A DNA stretch of 64,000 bases from the NCBI GenBank assembly GCA_964453115.1, contig CAYVRT010000018.1:16662-80661 (forward strand). The letters run 5' to 3'. How positions within the stretch are numbered: position 1 is the first letter of the stretch; each line of letters begins with the position of its first letter. Shown here one piece after another: positions 17,395 to 26,044 of this stretch. This stretch comes from JAIWNK01 sp964453115. Its GTDB lineage: Bacteria > Chloroflexota > Anaerolineae > Anaerolineales > Anaerolineaceae. Under the pieces are notes generated by a model. The model did no database searches and had not been told where the DNA came from. It was given only the letters and a program-made list of their open reading frames with translations. A program made the position numbers and the translations under genes.

Positions 17395-18315
17395 TTGTTC
17401 GAACTGGTTTTTCTTGGCACCTCCGCTTCTGCTCCCTCGGCCAAACGCAATCTGCCTGCCCTGGTCATCAAGCATGACGAATTTCGCTTTCTGGTTGATT
17501 GTGGCGAAGGAACACAGCGCCAAATTCTGCAGTCTGGAATTGGCTTCAAACGGCTCAACCGCATTCTGATTACCCACAGCCACCTCGATCACATTCTGGG
17601 GCTGGCTGGTTTGCTATCCACCTTCTTGCGCTGGGAAAGCATTGAAGAATTGCAAATCTTCGCCGCCCGCAGCGCATTGGAACGCATCCACAACTTGCTC
17701 TATGGGGTTGTGCTGCGCGGCACAACGCCCCCCATGCCGCTCCTGCTCGTACCGCTCGAAAAAGGCATCTTCATTGAGGAAACCGATTTTAGCGTTTCAG
17801 CCTTCCCGGTCAATCATCGCGGTTCCGAAAGCGTTGGCTTCATCTTCGAAGAAAAGGGCCGTCGTCCCTTCCTGCCCGAAAAAGCCGAAGCACTCGCCAT
17901 TCCCCCCGGCCCCTGGCGGCGCGACCTGGTAGAAGGCCAGCCTGCCCACCTGCCAGATGGACGCACCATTGACCCCAACGATGTGTTGGGCGATTTCCGC
18001 CCCGGCACCCGCCTGGTTGTGGTGGGTGACAGCGGCGAAACCAACAGCCTGACCGAAATTTGCCGCAATGCCAGCGCCCTGGTCATCGAATCCACCTACT
18101 TGCAAGAAGAAGCCGATATGGCTGCCCAATTTGGACACCTCACCGCCCGTCAGGCCGCCGAACTGGCAGCCCGTGCCAACGTAGAACAATTGATCCTCAC
18201 CCATATCTCCCGCCGCTACCGCGAAAAGGAAGTATTGGCCGAGGCGCAGGCTGTTTTTCCCAACGTGGTTGTTGCGCGCGACTTTGACACCTTCCAGGTT
18301 AAATCCGCGCTCTAA
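17395..18315 (+). CDS. rnz: Ribonuclease Z (tRNA 3' endonuclease)
   Basis: A 306-residue metallo-beta-lactamase-fold enzyme with the zinc motif THSHLDHILGL (HSHLDH at 61-66). FLGTSASAPSAKRN at the N-terminus is the RNase Z family start. Later ligands follow in the NHRGSESVGFIFE region, VVGDSGET and LTHISRRY. It cuts tRNA precursors after the discriminator base, which is needed here because the tRNAs in this window do not encode CCA. The start codon is TTG at 17395 with AAAGGA upstream; no in-frame ATG precedes the conserved FLGTSAS. An intrinsic terminator follows the gene. Confidence 0.93.
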   Translation: MFELVFLGTSASAPSAKRNLPALVIKHDEFRFLVDCGEGTQRQILQSGIGFKRLNRILITHSHLDHILGLAGLLSTFLRWESIEELQIFAARSALERIHNLLYGVVLRGTTPPMPLLLVPLEKGIFIEETDFSVSAFPVNHRGSESVGFIFEEKGRRPFLPEKAEALAIPPGPWRRDLVEGQPAHLPDGRTIDPNDVLGDFRPGTRLVVVGDSGETNSLTEICRNASALVIESTYLQEEADMAAQFGHLTARQAAELAARANVEQLILTHISRRYREKEVLAEAQAVFPNVVVARDFDTFQVKSAL

Positions 18316-18322
18316 ATCGTCC

Positions 18323-18360
18323 GACATCCAGGCCAGCTCTGCCTGGATGTCCATTTTTTG
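18323..18360 (+). terminator. Intrinsic terminator after rnz
   Basis: GACATCCAGGC pairs perfectly with GCCTGGATGTC across a 7-nt loop and is followed by CATTTTTTG. The next gene starts 15 nt later, so its transcript must start close by or read through. Confidence 0.85.
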
Positions 18361-18374
18361 CCCCATGAGGCCCT

Positions 18375-21300
18375 ATGAAAACCAAGTCTTTCTTCTTGAC
18401 TGGTCTGCTGCTGGCAAGCGTTCTGCTCAGCCTGCTTCAGCCCGCTGCCGTCACGGCCGCACCGCTGACCGATGACCCACAGCCGTTCGCTCCCATCATC
18501 CGTGCGGATGTCAAGCACGACCTTTCCATTCCACTCACCCAAATGACCCCGCTGCCAGCTACCGATGGCAGCGGTCAGCCTCAGGAACGCCTCGAACGTC
18601 CCAATGCCGAAGCCTTGTTGCAATCGGCACAAGTCACAGATTCTGCTGCAATCCAGGATTGGAACGGACCGCAGGCCATGCCGGCACCCATCCTCAACTT
18701 CAATGGCGTCAATAACCGCAACGGCGTCCACCCGCCGGATACCAATGGTGATGTTGGGCCCAATCATTATGTGCAATGGGTCAACCTCTCCCTGCAAATC
18801 TGGGATAAGAATGGCAGTTCACTCTATGGCCCGGTCAATGGCAACACCATCTGGCAGGGCTTTGGCACACAGTGCGAAACAACCAATAACGGCGACCCGA
18901 TCGTACTCTACGATGAAATGGCCGACCGCTGGTTCATCAGCCAATTCTCGCTCGACCCCGATTACTACGTCTGCATTGCCGTTTCGCAAACCCCTGACCC
19001 AACCGGCGCCTGGTATCGCTATGCCTTCCTGTATAGCACCAGCATCATGAATGACTATCCCAAATTCGGCGTCTGGCCGGATGGTTACTACATGAGTGTC
19101 AATCAGTTCTATGGCGATAATGGTGTAGGCGTTGTGGCCTATGAACGCGAACGCATGTTACAAGGCCTTTCTGCCCGTCAGGTGTACTTCAACCTGGGCA
19201 ATGTGAGCTACTATTGGGCCTTGCTGCCCTCCGACATGGATGGCACCCCGCCGCCTGATGGCGCGCCCAATTACTTCATCAACTGGGAAGATGCAAGCTC
19301 CTTTGGGCCAAACGATGCCCTGCGGGTTTGGAACTTTGATGTTAACTGGGCAAACCCTGCTGCTTCGACCTTTGGCATCAATGGACAGCCCAACCTGGTC
19401 ATCCCCACGACCAGCCTCAACCCCAACCTGTGTGGCGGCAGCCGCAACTGCGTTCCCCAACTCGGCGCAACCGTCAAGCTAGATGCAATTGCCGGCCAAA
19501 CCATGTATCGCGCCCAATACCGCAATTTTGGCAGTCACCAGTCCATCGTCAGCAACATGACCGTAGATGCCGGCAGCACTCATGCTGGCGTGTACTGGTT
19601 TGAGCTGCGCGATACCGGCAGCGGCTTTGCCATGTATCAACAGGGCGTCTATGCCCCAGATGCCACCCATCGTTGGATGGGCAGTGCTGCGCTTGATTCG
19701 GAGGGCAACCTGGCAATCGGCTACAGCGCCTCCTCCAGCAGCATCTACCCCGAAATTCGCTATGCTGGGCGCTCGGTCAGCGACCCGCTCAACCAGCTCC
19801 CGCAGGGAGAAGTGACCCTGCACGCCAGCGGCGGTGCTCAAACCAGCACCTACTATCGCTGGGGAGACTATAGCAACATCTCCGTAGACCCTGCCGATGG
19901 CTGCACATTCTGGTTCACGACCGAATATGTTGCCTCGACCGGGTATGCCAATTGGGCAACCCGCATCGGCTCCTTCCGCTTCCCCAATTGCACGGGGATC
20001 AGCGGCGGCAGCCTGGAAGGCACTGTCACCGACGCTCAAACCGGGGACCCCATTGAAGGTGCCCAGGTCAAGGCCGGTTTCAGCACCCTACTCACCGGCC
20101 CAGATGGCAGCTACAGCCTGAACCTGGCCGCCGGTAGCTACACCGTCGAAGTCTCAGCCTATGGGTATTTCGACGACAGTCAAACCGTCGAAGTTGTTGC
20201 CGACGAAACTGCCAATGCCGATTTTGCGCTTGACCCTCGACCAACCTCGCTGGTCACCGGCTATGTGCGCGACGGCGCCGGCCACGATGGGATGCCAATC
20301 TATGCCCGACTGGATGTGTTTGGCGCCAAGGCCCCGCCCATCTTCACCGACCCGCTCACTGGCAGCTACGGCATCGCCCTCATCGAAGGGTACGATTATA
20401 CCTTCACCGTTACCCCACTGGTGCCCGGCTATCCGGTTACCAGCCAGAACCTCACGGCCCCAACCGGCGGCGGCACACAGAATTTTGACCTGTTGCCATC
20501 CGACACCTGTGAAGCACCGGGGTATGGCTATACCAACCCAACCCTATACGAGCGCTTTGAAAGCGGCGACCTGCCCACCGGGTGGACGATTAAAAACTAC
20601 ACCACCTATCCAGACCTGTGGCGCTTCGATGACCCGGGCAACCGCGGCAACCTGACCGGTGGCAGCGGCAGCTTTGCGATTCTCGACAGCAACTTCATTG
20701 GTGCTGGCAAAACACAAAACATCGCCCTCATTTCCCCCCTGCTCGACCTCAGTTCACTGAGCAGCGTCCTGCTAGCCTTTGATACCGACTTCAACTACAA
20801 TAGCGGTGAAACTGCCGATGTAGACATCAGCACCAATGGCGGCTCCAGCTGGGTGAACGTTTGGCGCAAGACGAGCGACTATCGCGGCCCACAACATGTT
20901 GAACTTAACCTCAGCACGCAGCTTGGCGGCAAAAGCAACGTCAAAATCCGTTTCCATTATTACAATGCCTCCAACGACCTGTGGTGGCAGGTGGATAATG
21001 TGCTGATTGGTGCAGACCTGAGCTGCGAGGCACAACCCGGCGGCCTGGCCGTTGGACACACATGGGATGCCAACACCCTGGAAATGCTGAGCGGTGTAAC
21101 CGTCTCCAGCAACCAACAGTTCACCACCTCGTTCGACACCCCGGCAGATGACGCCCAGGAAGATGGGCTGTTCATCGTCTTTGCTGCCCCCGGCACACAA
21201 ACCCTGCACGCCAGCGCACCCGGCTATAGCGACCCGGCAAGCACAGTCACCATCCTCAGTGATGCTGCGGTAGCCAAAGACCTCCCCCTGGCTGCCGGCC

Positions 21301-22475
21301 TGCTCTCGCTCTCCCCGGCCAGCGTCTCTCGCATCCTGCCGGAACGCGGCATTGCCTTCATCACCCTCACGCTGGAGAACCAGGGCGGCCAATCGGCCAG
21401 CTATCAATTGCAAGAAATGAATAGCCCTGCACCCGCCCCCATGCCAATTGGCCCCTTTGCTGGTGCCACGCGGCATGTCGGGCCCAAGCGCATGAGCGAA
21501 ATGAGCGCTGAGTACATCCTACCACACGACTTTCCACCCGCAACCGAAATCCCGGATGCCGGTCAGGTGCTGAACAGCTTTGAAACCGGCCTGATTGGGC
21601 TGTGGGGACTGGGTCTGACGCCAGATGGCCTATGGCTTGGCTCATTGCTGCCAGCCGGCGGCAACGGGCTCAATCTACGTTATGTCAATGGGATGCCAAC
21701 CGAAGATCAAATGGACACCTCGTTTGCCCCCGATTGGGCTGCCGATATGGCCTACAACCCGCGCACCGGCAAATTGTGGCAAATGGGCGTCGGTGGCGAA
21801 AATTGCATCTACGAATTGGACCTGCAAACCCGTTCCTACACCGGTCATAGCCTTTGCCCTGGTTTTGGCATCTCACAGCGCGGCCTGGCCTACGACCCCA
21901 TCAGCGATAGCTTCTATGCCAGCTCGTGGAACGATGCCATCCTCTATCACTTTGATAGCCGCGGGCAAATGCTCGATTCGCACAACATTCAGCTTGATAT
22001 TTCTGGCCTGGCGTTCAACCCCGATAGCGGCCTGCTCTATGCACTGCAAAACGTCCCCAATGGGGCCTATGATATCTACGTCCTCGACCCGGCCAACGAC
22101 TATGCTGTAGTTGGCGCATTCGACGTTCCGGGCCTGCTGGAGTACGGACAGGGTGCGCTCGACATGGGTTGCGATGGCAGCCTGTGGCTGAGTGACCGCC
22201 TGAGCAGCACAGTCTATCAGGTGAGCAGCGGCGAAAGCCACGCCTGCACCTATGCCGAAGTCGGCTGGATGACCGCCAGCCCCAGCAGCGGCAGCATCCC
22301 TGCCGGTGATAGCATCACCCTCACCCTCACCCTTTCGGCCAAGGGGCTATCGGTTGGTAGCTATGAGGCCCACCTGCTGTTGACAGGCAACACACCCTAC
22401 CCTGATTCCACCCTACCGGTAACCCTGGAAGTGCAACCCGGTCACCCGCTCTTCCTGCCTGCTTTGCAGCGCTAG
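18375..22475 (+). CDS. Very large secreted multidomain protein with carboxypeptidase-regulatory-like repeats
   Basis: A 1366-residue protein with a signal peptide (residues 1-28). Residues 100-540 form one large domain beginning ILNFNGVNNRNGVHPPDTNGDVGP, a type found in bacterial secreted proteins of unknown function. A CarboxypepD_reg-like module follows (SLEGTVTDAQTGDPIEGAQV, about 550-620) and then a related module. A jelly-roll-like domain begins YERFESGDLPTGWTI (about 725-885). Next come another regulatory-like module and a C-terminal propeller-like region (1060-1290). The last residues, LFLPALQR, match the Leu-Pro tails common on Chloroflexota secreted proteins. No catalytic residues can be assigned; it may be a surface adhesin or scaffold. 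Confidence 0.8.
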   Translation: MKTKSFFLTGLLLASVLLSLLQPAAVTAAPLTDDPQPFAPIIRADVKHDLSIPLTQMTPLPATDGSGQPQERLERPNAEALLQSAQVTDSAAIQDWNGPQAMPAPILNFNGVNNRNGVHPPDTNGDVGPNHYVQWVNLSLQIWDKNGSSLYGPVNGNTIWQGFGTQCETTNNGDPIVLYDEMADRWFISQFSLDPDYYVCIAVSQTPDPTGAWYRYAFLYSTSIMNDYPKFGVWPDGYYMSVNQFYGDNGVGVVAYERERMLQGLSARQVYFNLGNVSYYWALLPSDMDGTPPPDGAPNYFINWEDASSFGPNDALRVWNFDVNWANPAASTFGINGQPNLVIPTTSLNPNLCGGSRNCVPQLGATVKLDAIAGQTMYRAQYRNFGSHQSIVSNMTVDAGSTHAGVYWFELRDTGSGFAMYQQGVYAPDATHRWMGSAALDSEGNLAIGYSASSSSIYPEIRYAGRSVSDPLNQLPQGEVTLHASGGAQTSTYYRWGDYSNISVDPADGCTFWFTTEYVASTGYANWATRIGSFRFPNCTGISGGSLEGTVTDAQTGDPIEGAQVKAGFSTLLTGPDGSYSLNLAAGSYTVEVSAYGYFDDSQTVEVVADETANADFALDPRPTSLVTGYVRDGAGHDGMPIYARLDVFGAKAPPIFTDPLTGSYGIALIEGYDYTFTVTPLVPGYPVTSQNLTAPTGGGTQNFDLLPSDTCEAPGYGYTNPTLYERFESGDLPTGWTIKNYTTYPDLWRFDDPGNRGNLTGGSGSFAILDSNFIGAGKTQNIALISPLLDLSSLSSVLLAFDTDFNYNSGETADVDISTNGGSSWVNVWRKTSDYRGPQHVELNLSTQLGGKSNVKIRFHYYNASNDLWWQVDNVLIGADLSCEAQPGGLAVGHTWDANTLEMLSGVTVSSNQQFTTSFDTPADDAQEDGLFIVFAAPGTQTLHASAPGYSDPASTVTILSDAAVAKDLPLAAGLLSLSPASVSRILPERGIAFITLTLENQGGQSASYQLQEMNSPAPAPMPIGPFAGATRHVGPKRMSEMSAEYILPHDFPPATEIPDAGQVLNSFETGLIGLWGLGLTPDGLWLGSLLPAGGNGLNLRYVNGMPTEDQMDTSFAPDWAADMAYNPRTGKLWQMGVGGENCIYELDLQTRSYTGHSLCPGFGISQRGLAYDPISDSFYASSWNDAILYHFDSRGQMLDSHNIQLDISGLAFNPDSGLLYALQNVPNGAYDIYVLDPANDYAVVGAFDVPGLLEYGQGALDMGCDGSLWLSDRLSSTVYQVSSGESHACTYAEVGWMTASPSSGSIPAGDSITLTLTLSAKGLSVGSYEAHLLLTGNTPYPDSTLPVTLEVQPGHPLFLPALQR

Positions 22476-22485
22476 AAGCGCAGAT

Positions 22486-22524
22486 AAAAAAACGCCCTGG
22501 AGGGCTTCCTCCAGGGCGTTTTTC
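22486..22524. terminator. Bidirectional intrinsic terminator
   Basis: AACGCCCTGGAGG and CCTCCAGGGCGTT form a 13-bp stem flanked by A and T runs on both sides. It lies between the convergent ends of the large secreted-protein gene and the first DUF4190-type gene, so it can stop transcription from both. Confidence 0.93.
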
Positions 22525-22548
22525 TTTTGCCACAATTGCTCTCTTGGG

Positions 22549-22875
22549 CTAGTAACTGCCAGTGAGCGATTCAAAAATTTCGGGGTTCAATGCCAGGACA
22601 ATCGTCCAGATGATGGAGAACAAAAGCGTCAGGCCGCCCAGCACAATCCCAGCAATGGCAAAGCCGCGCTTGGAAGTCTTGAGGCCCAAGAAGCCCAATA
22701 CCAGCGCCGCAATTGCAAACAGGCCATTGCAGCAAGGCACAGCCCACAAGCAAAGGTTCAAAACACCCAACACCAGCGAGGTAATCGCCATCCAGGGTTT
22801 ATCATTCGCCGGTGCAGCCGCCGGGGCAGGCTGATAGACTGGCGCAGGAGCAGGGGTTACAGGTTCGTAGGTCAC
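22549..22875 (-). CDS. Small DUF4190-type membrane protein (copy 1)
   Basis: A 108-residue protein with a Pro/Ala-rich cytoplasmic N-terminus (EPVTPAPAPVYQPAPAAAPA) and two or three hydrophobic segments. SKRGFAIAGIVLGGL between them is the pattern of the DUF4190 family. Function is unknown in this family. The start is GTG at 22875 with AAAGGAG upstream. It is a tandem paralogue of the next gene upstream; the N-terminal tail and the KTSKRGFAIAG core are nearly the same in both. Confidence 0.8.
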   Translation of the reverse strand: MTYEPVTPAPAPVYQPAPAAAPANDKPWMAITSLVLGVLNLCLWAVPCCNGLFAIAALVLGFLGLKTSKRGFAIAGIVLGGLTLLFSIIWTIVLALNPEIFESLTGSY

Positions 22876-22892
22876 AGTGTCTCTCCTTTGCG

Positions 22893-23225
22893 TTAGTTCG
22901 TGGGAAGGAATTGGTTGATGTCAAAGCCACCATTCGCCATCATCACCGCACCAGCAATGGCATTGATGATGGTTGCCAGCAGCCCCAGCCCAGACAAGAC
23001 CAAACCGGCAATTGCCAGGCCGCGCTTGGACGATTTGATGCCCAGGAAGCCAAGCACCAGGCCGGTGATGGCAAGCGGGCCACCACAAATTGGCAACAAC
23101 CACGAACAAAGATTGATGATGCCGAGGACCAGAGAGGCAATCGCCAGGCCCGATTTGTCATTCGCGGGAGCCGGGGCAGGCTGATAAACCGGCGCAGGCT
23201 CAGGGGTTACAGGTTCGTAGGACAT
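22893..23225 (-). CDS. Small DUF4190-type membrane protein (copy 2)
   Basis: A 110-residue protein homologous to its downstream neighbour. It has the same MSYEPVTPEPAPVYQPAP tail, a first hydrophobic segment IASLVLGIINLCSWLL, a second around ITGLVLGFLGIKSSKRGLAIAG and a third GLGLLATIINAIAGAV. It differs mainly in the C-terminal tail. An AAGGAG site precedes the ATG. The pair probably arose by local duplication. A role in the membrane is likely but unspecified. Confidence 0.8.
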   Translation of the reverse strand: MSYEPVTPEPAPVYQPAPAPANDKSGLAIASLVLGIINLCSWLLPICGGPLAITGLVLGFLGIKSSKRGLAIAGLVLSGLGLLATIINAIAGAVMMANGGFDINQFLPTN

Positions 23226-23392
23226 TTAAATTCTCCTTTTGAAAAAAACATATTGCGCATGACCACCACGCGCCTATCATCCTAAGCATACAAGATATTC
23301 AGCCAAGCGTCAAGCAAAAACAGGCTTTTTTCCATTTCTTATGACACTTGCCATCAGCCCCAGCCCGTGTTATCATCAACACAAGGTCTATC

Positions 23393-23851
23393 ATGTCCAC
23401 CAATCACGAACGTCGGGCGCGCACCCGAGCTACCCTTCTGCTCATCATTCTGGCTACCCTGCCCTTCTACTGCATCGGGTTGATCGTCTTGCAGGTTGGG
23501 CGGAACACACAACGTGCCACACCAACCCCCGTCATCACCCCCACATTGCCCCCTACTGCCACCGCACTCCTCAGCCCCACCCTCACCCCCTGGCAATTCT
23601 CTTCACCCACCATTACCCTCACACCCACCCCCACGCCCACCTGGACAGCCAGCGTCACCTTCACCCCCTTCCTCTCTCCCACCCGCACGGCCAGCCCTAC
23701 CACCACCTGGACAATGGTGCCATCCCTCACCCCTACAGATACCCCGGCCCCCCCAACCCTTACCCACACCCCGCCGCCCCCACCCACCTTAACCAACACC
23801 CCCAGTCCAGAACCTTCCGCCACAAATACACCTGTCGAAGGACAGCCCTAA
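23393..23851 (+). CDS. Single-pass membrane protein with Thr/Pro-rich extracellular tail
   Basis: A 152-residue protein: a basic N-terminus (NHERRARTRATLL), one membrane helix (LLIILATLPFYCIGLIVLQV), then about 110 residues made almost only of Thr, Pro and Ser in TPTPTP-like repeats, ending VEGQP. The composition is of a surface stalk, likely a glycosylation target; no folded domain is present. The ATG at 23393 with AAGG upstream is preferred over an earlier in-frame start. It ends 26 nt before the M42 peptidase series, whose first gene has its own -10 box. Confidence 0.7.
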   Translation: MSTNHERRARTRATLLLIILATLPFYCIGLIVLQVGRNTQRATPTPVITPTLPPTATALLSPTLTPWQFSSPTITLTPTPTPTWTASVTFTPFLSPTRTASPTTTWTMVPSLTPTDTPAPPTLTHTPPPPPTLTNTPSPEPSATNTPVEGQP

Positions 23852-23865
23852 ACCTCATTTTGGGA

Positions 23866-23871
23866 TACAAT
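23866..23871 (+). promoter_or_regulatory. -10 box of the M42 peptidase operon, likely leaderless
   Basis: TACAAT ends 6 nt before the ATG at 23878. Transcription would start at or next to the start codon. A clear -35 is not visible. Confidence 0.45.
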
Positions 23872-23877
23872 CAACTC

Positions 23878-24945
23878 ATGAGCGATCCAATTCTCCCCTT
23901 TCTCAAAAACCTGCTCTCCCTGTCTGGGCTATCGGCCTACGAAGCCCCTGTGCGTCAGGTAATTGCCGAAACCTGGCAACCCCTGGTGCATGAATTGAGC
24001 GTCAGCCGCCTCGGCAGCCTGCATGGGCTGCGCCGCGGCCAGGGCGCAGAACCCCGACGGCGCATTTTGCTCGCTGCCCACATGGATGCCATTGGGATGA
24101 TGACAACGCAAGTGATAGATGGGCTGCTGCGCTTCACGGAAATTGGCGGCATTGACCCGCGCATCTTGCCCGGGCAGCCCGTCACCGTGCATGGCCGCCG
24201 CGACCTGCCCGGTTATGTTGTCGAGCCTGCCGACCGGCTGCTGCCCAAAGCGCTGCGCGGCAAGCCCGTCCCGATGAGTCACCTGTTTGTAGATGTGGGC
24301 CTGCCGGCCAATGAGGTTGCAGAGCTTGTGCGCCCCGGCGACCTGATTTCCTTTGCCCAACCCCCCATCGAATTGGGCAATGTCCTCGCTGGTCACAGCC
24401 AGGATAACCGCGCCTCGGTTGCTGCCGTCACCATCTGCCTTCAAGAGTTGCAGCACATCCTGCACAGTTGGGATGTGTGGGCTGTTGCCACCGCCCAGGA
24501 AGAAGAAACCCTCGGTGGCGGTTTTACCTCACCCTTTGAAATCCGCCCTGACCTGTGCGTTGCCATTGATGTAACCTTTGCGCGCGGCCCGGGTGCATCC
24601 GATTGGCGCACCTTCCCGCTCGGCAAGGGCATCACGCTTGGCTGGGGGCCCAACATTCACCCCGCCCTCTTTGATGCCTTCAAAGCCCTTGCCAAACAGC
24701 AGGATATCCCCTTCCACCTCGAAGTCATGCCGCGCCACTCTGGCACCGATGCCTACGCAACCCAAATCGTCGCCGAAGGCATTCCCTCCATCGTCATCGG
24801 CATCCCGCTGCGCTACATGCACACACCGGTCGAACTGGTCGCCCTCAAAGACATCCGCCGCGCCGGTCACCTGCTGGCCCAATTTATTGCCAGCCTGCAA
24901 CCTGATTTCATGAACCAAATCACCTGGGACAAAGCCCATGAATGA
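23878..24945 (+). CDS. M42 family metallo-aminopeptidase/endoglucanase homologue (1)
   Basis: A 355-residue protein of the M42 (TET/FrvX) family. Metal and catalytic residues sit in AAHMDAIGMM (His/Asp), HSQDNRASVAAV (bridging Asp), TAQEEETLGGG (general-base Glu and metal Glu), IDVTFARGPG (Asp) and a late His in RYMHTP. Relatives form tetrahedral dodecamers that trim peptides in the cytoplasm. The start is fixed by MSDPILPFLKNLLSLSGLSAYE, the usual beginning; the open frame extends far upstream but only as a shadow of the Thr/Pro-rich gene. It is the most divergent of the three tandem copies and overlaps the next by 8 nt. Confidence 0.9.
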   Translation: MSDPILPFLKNLLSLSGLSAYEAPVRQVIAETWQPLVHELSVSRLGSLHGLRRGQGAEPRRRILLAAHMDAIGMMTTQVIDGLLRFTEIGGIDPRILPGQPVTVHGRRDLPGYVVEPADRLLPKALRGKPVPMSHLFVDVGLPANEVAELVRPGDLISFAQPPIELGNVLAGHSQDNRASVAAVTICLQELQHILHSWDVWAVATAQEEETLGGGFTSPFEIRPDLCVAIDVTFARGPGASDWRTFPLGKGITLGWGPNIHPALFDAFKALAKQQDIPFHLEVMPRHSGTDAYATQIVAEGIPSIVIGIPLRYMHTPVELVALKDIRRAGHLLAQFIASLQPDFMNQITWDKAHE

Positions 24946-26020
24946 CATTCCTCTCCTCCCCATCATCGGCGATGCCGAAATTGCCCTGCTCGAAAAACTC
25001 TCCAACGCGGTTGCGGTTTCAGGGGATGAAGGCGAAGTGCGCGCCATCGTCCTGGAACAAGTACGCCCATTGGCCGACGAAGTCAAAGTGGATGCGCTTG
25101 GCAACGTGTTGGCAGTGCGCAAAGCGCGTCAACCCGGTGCGCTGCGTGTGATGCTTGCCACACATATGGATGAAATTGGCTTCATGCTCACCAGCGATGG
25201 CGAAGATGGTCTCTTCTCCTTTGGCCTGGTGGGTGGAATTGATGAACGAATCCTGCCCGGCAAACCCGTGCTGGTTGGCAAAAATCACATTCCCGGCGTG
25301 ATTGGTGCAAAACCGATTCACCTGCAAGAAGAAGACGAAGAAGAACGCGCCATTCCGCTCGAGGCACTGAAAATTGACCTTGGCCCAGATGGCGAAGAAA
25401 AAGCCCAAAAAGGCGATCGCGCCACGTTTGCCACCGCCTTCCAACGCGTTGGCCCCAGCCTGGTTGGCAAAGCGCTCGACAACCGCCTGGGCGTTGCAAC
25501 AGCCATTGAATTGCTGCGCCATGCACCAGAAACGATTGAACTAATTGCCGCCTTCACAGTCCAGGAAGAAATTGGACTACGCGGGGCGCGCGTGGCGGCC
25601 TACGCCATCAACCCCGACCTGGCCTTTGCCATTGACTCAACCCCTGCCTACGACCTGCCCCTGTGGGAGACTGGCAGCGAAAACACCGTCTATAACACCC
25701 GCCTGGGCGCAGGCCCGGCCATCTACCTGGCCGATTCCAGCACCCTCTCCGACCCGCGCCTCATCCAACACCTGGTGAAAAGCGCCGAAGCCGATGGCAT
25801 CCCCTATCAATTCCGGCAGCCGGGCGGCGGCGGCACCGATGCAGGCACCATCCACAAACAGCGCGCCGGCATCCCCAGCGTTTCGGTCTCTGTGCCGGGG
25901 CGCTATGCCCACACCCCGGCTTTGTTTGTACGCCTGGAAGACTGGCAGAACACCCTTCGCCTGCTGCACAGCGCCCTGCGCCGCCTGACGCCCGCTGTGC
26001 TGGCACAGCCTCGACCGTAA
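24938..26020 (+). CDS. M42 family metallo-aminopeptidase (2)
   Basis: A 360-residue M42 peptidase with ATHMDEIGFML, KALDNRLGVA, TVQEEIGLRGARVAA, AIDSTPAYD and a C-terminal RYAHTP, so the full two-metal set is kept. It lies in a translationally overlapping position (ATGAATGA) after copy 1. An acidic run (LQEEDEEERAIPLE) near residue 130 falls in the PDZ-like lid domain that controls access in TET peptidases. It probably has a different side-chain preference from its neighbours and may co-assemble with them, as heteromeric TET complexes are known in archaea. Confidence 0.92.
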   Translation: MNDIPLLPIIGDAEIALLEKLSNAVAVSGDEGEVRAIVLEQVRPLADEVKVDALGNVLAVRKARQPGALRVMLATHMDEIGFMLTSDGEDGLFSFGLVGGIDERILPGKPVLVGKNHIPGVIGAKPIHLQEEDEEERAIPLEALKIDLGPDGEEKAQKGDRATFATAFQRVGPSLVGKALDNRLGVATAIELLRHAPETIELIAAFTVQEEIGLRGARVAAYAINPDLAFAIDSTPAYDLPLWETGSENTVYNTRLGAGPAIYLADSSTLSDPRLIQHLVKSAEADGIPYQFRQPGGGGTDAGTIHKQRAGIPSVSVSVPGRYAHTPALFVRLEDWQNTLRLLHSALRRLTPAVLAQPRP

Positions 26021-26044
26021 GAACCTTCTTTAAGGAGTCACTTG

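Noticed and set aside
23341..23877. 180-residue N-terminal extension of the first M42 peptidase
   Set aside because: His/Pro/Thr-rich frame opposite in phase to the Thr/Pro-rich membrane protein; the family start is at 23878 after its own -10 box.
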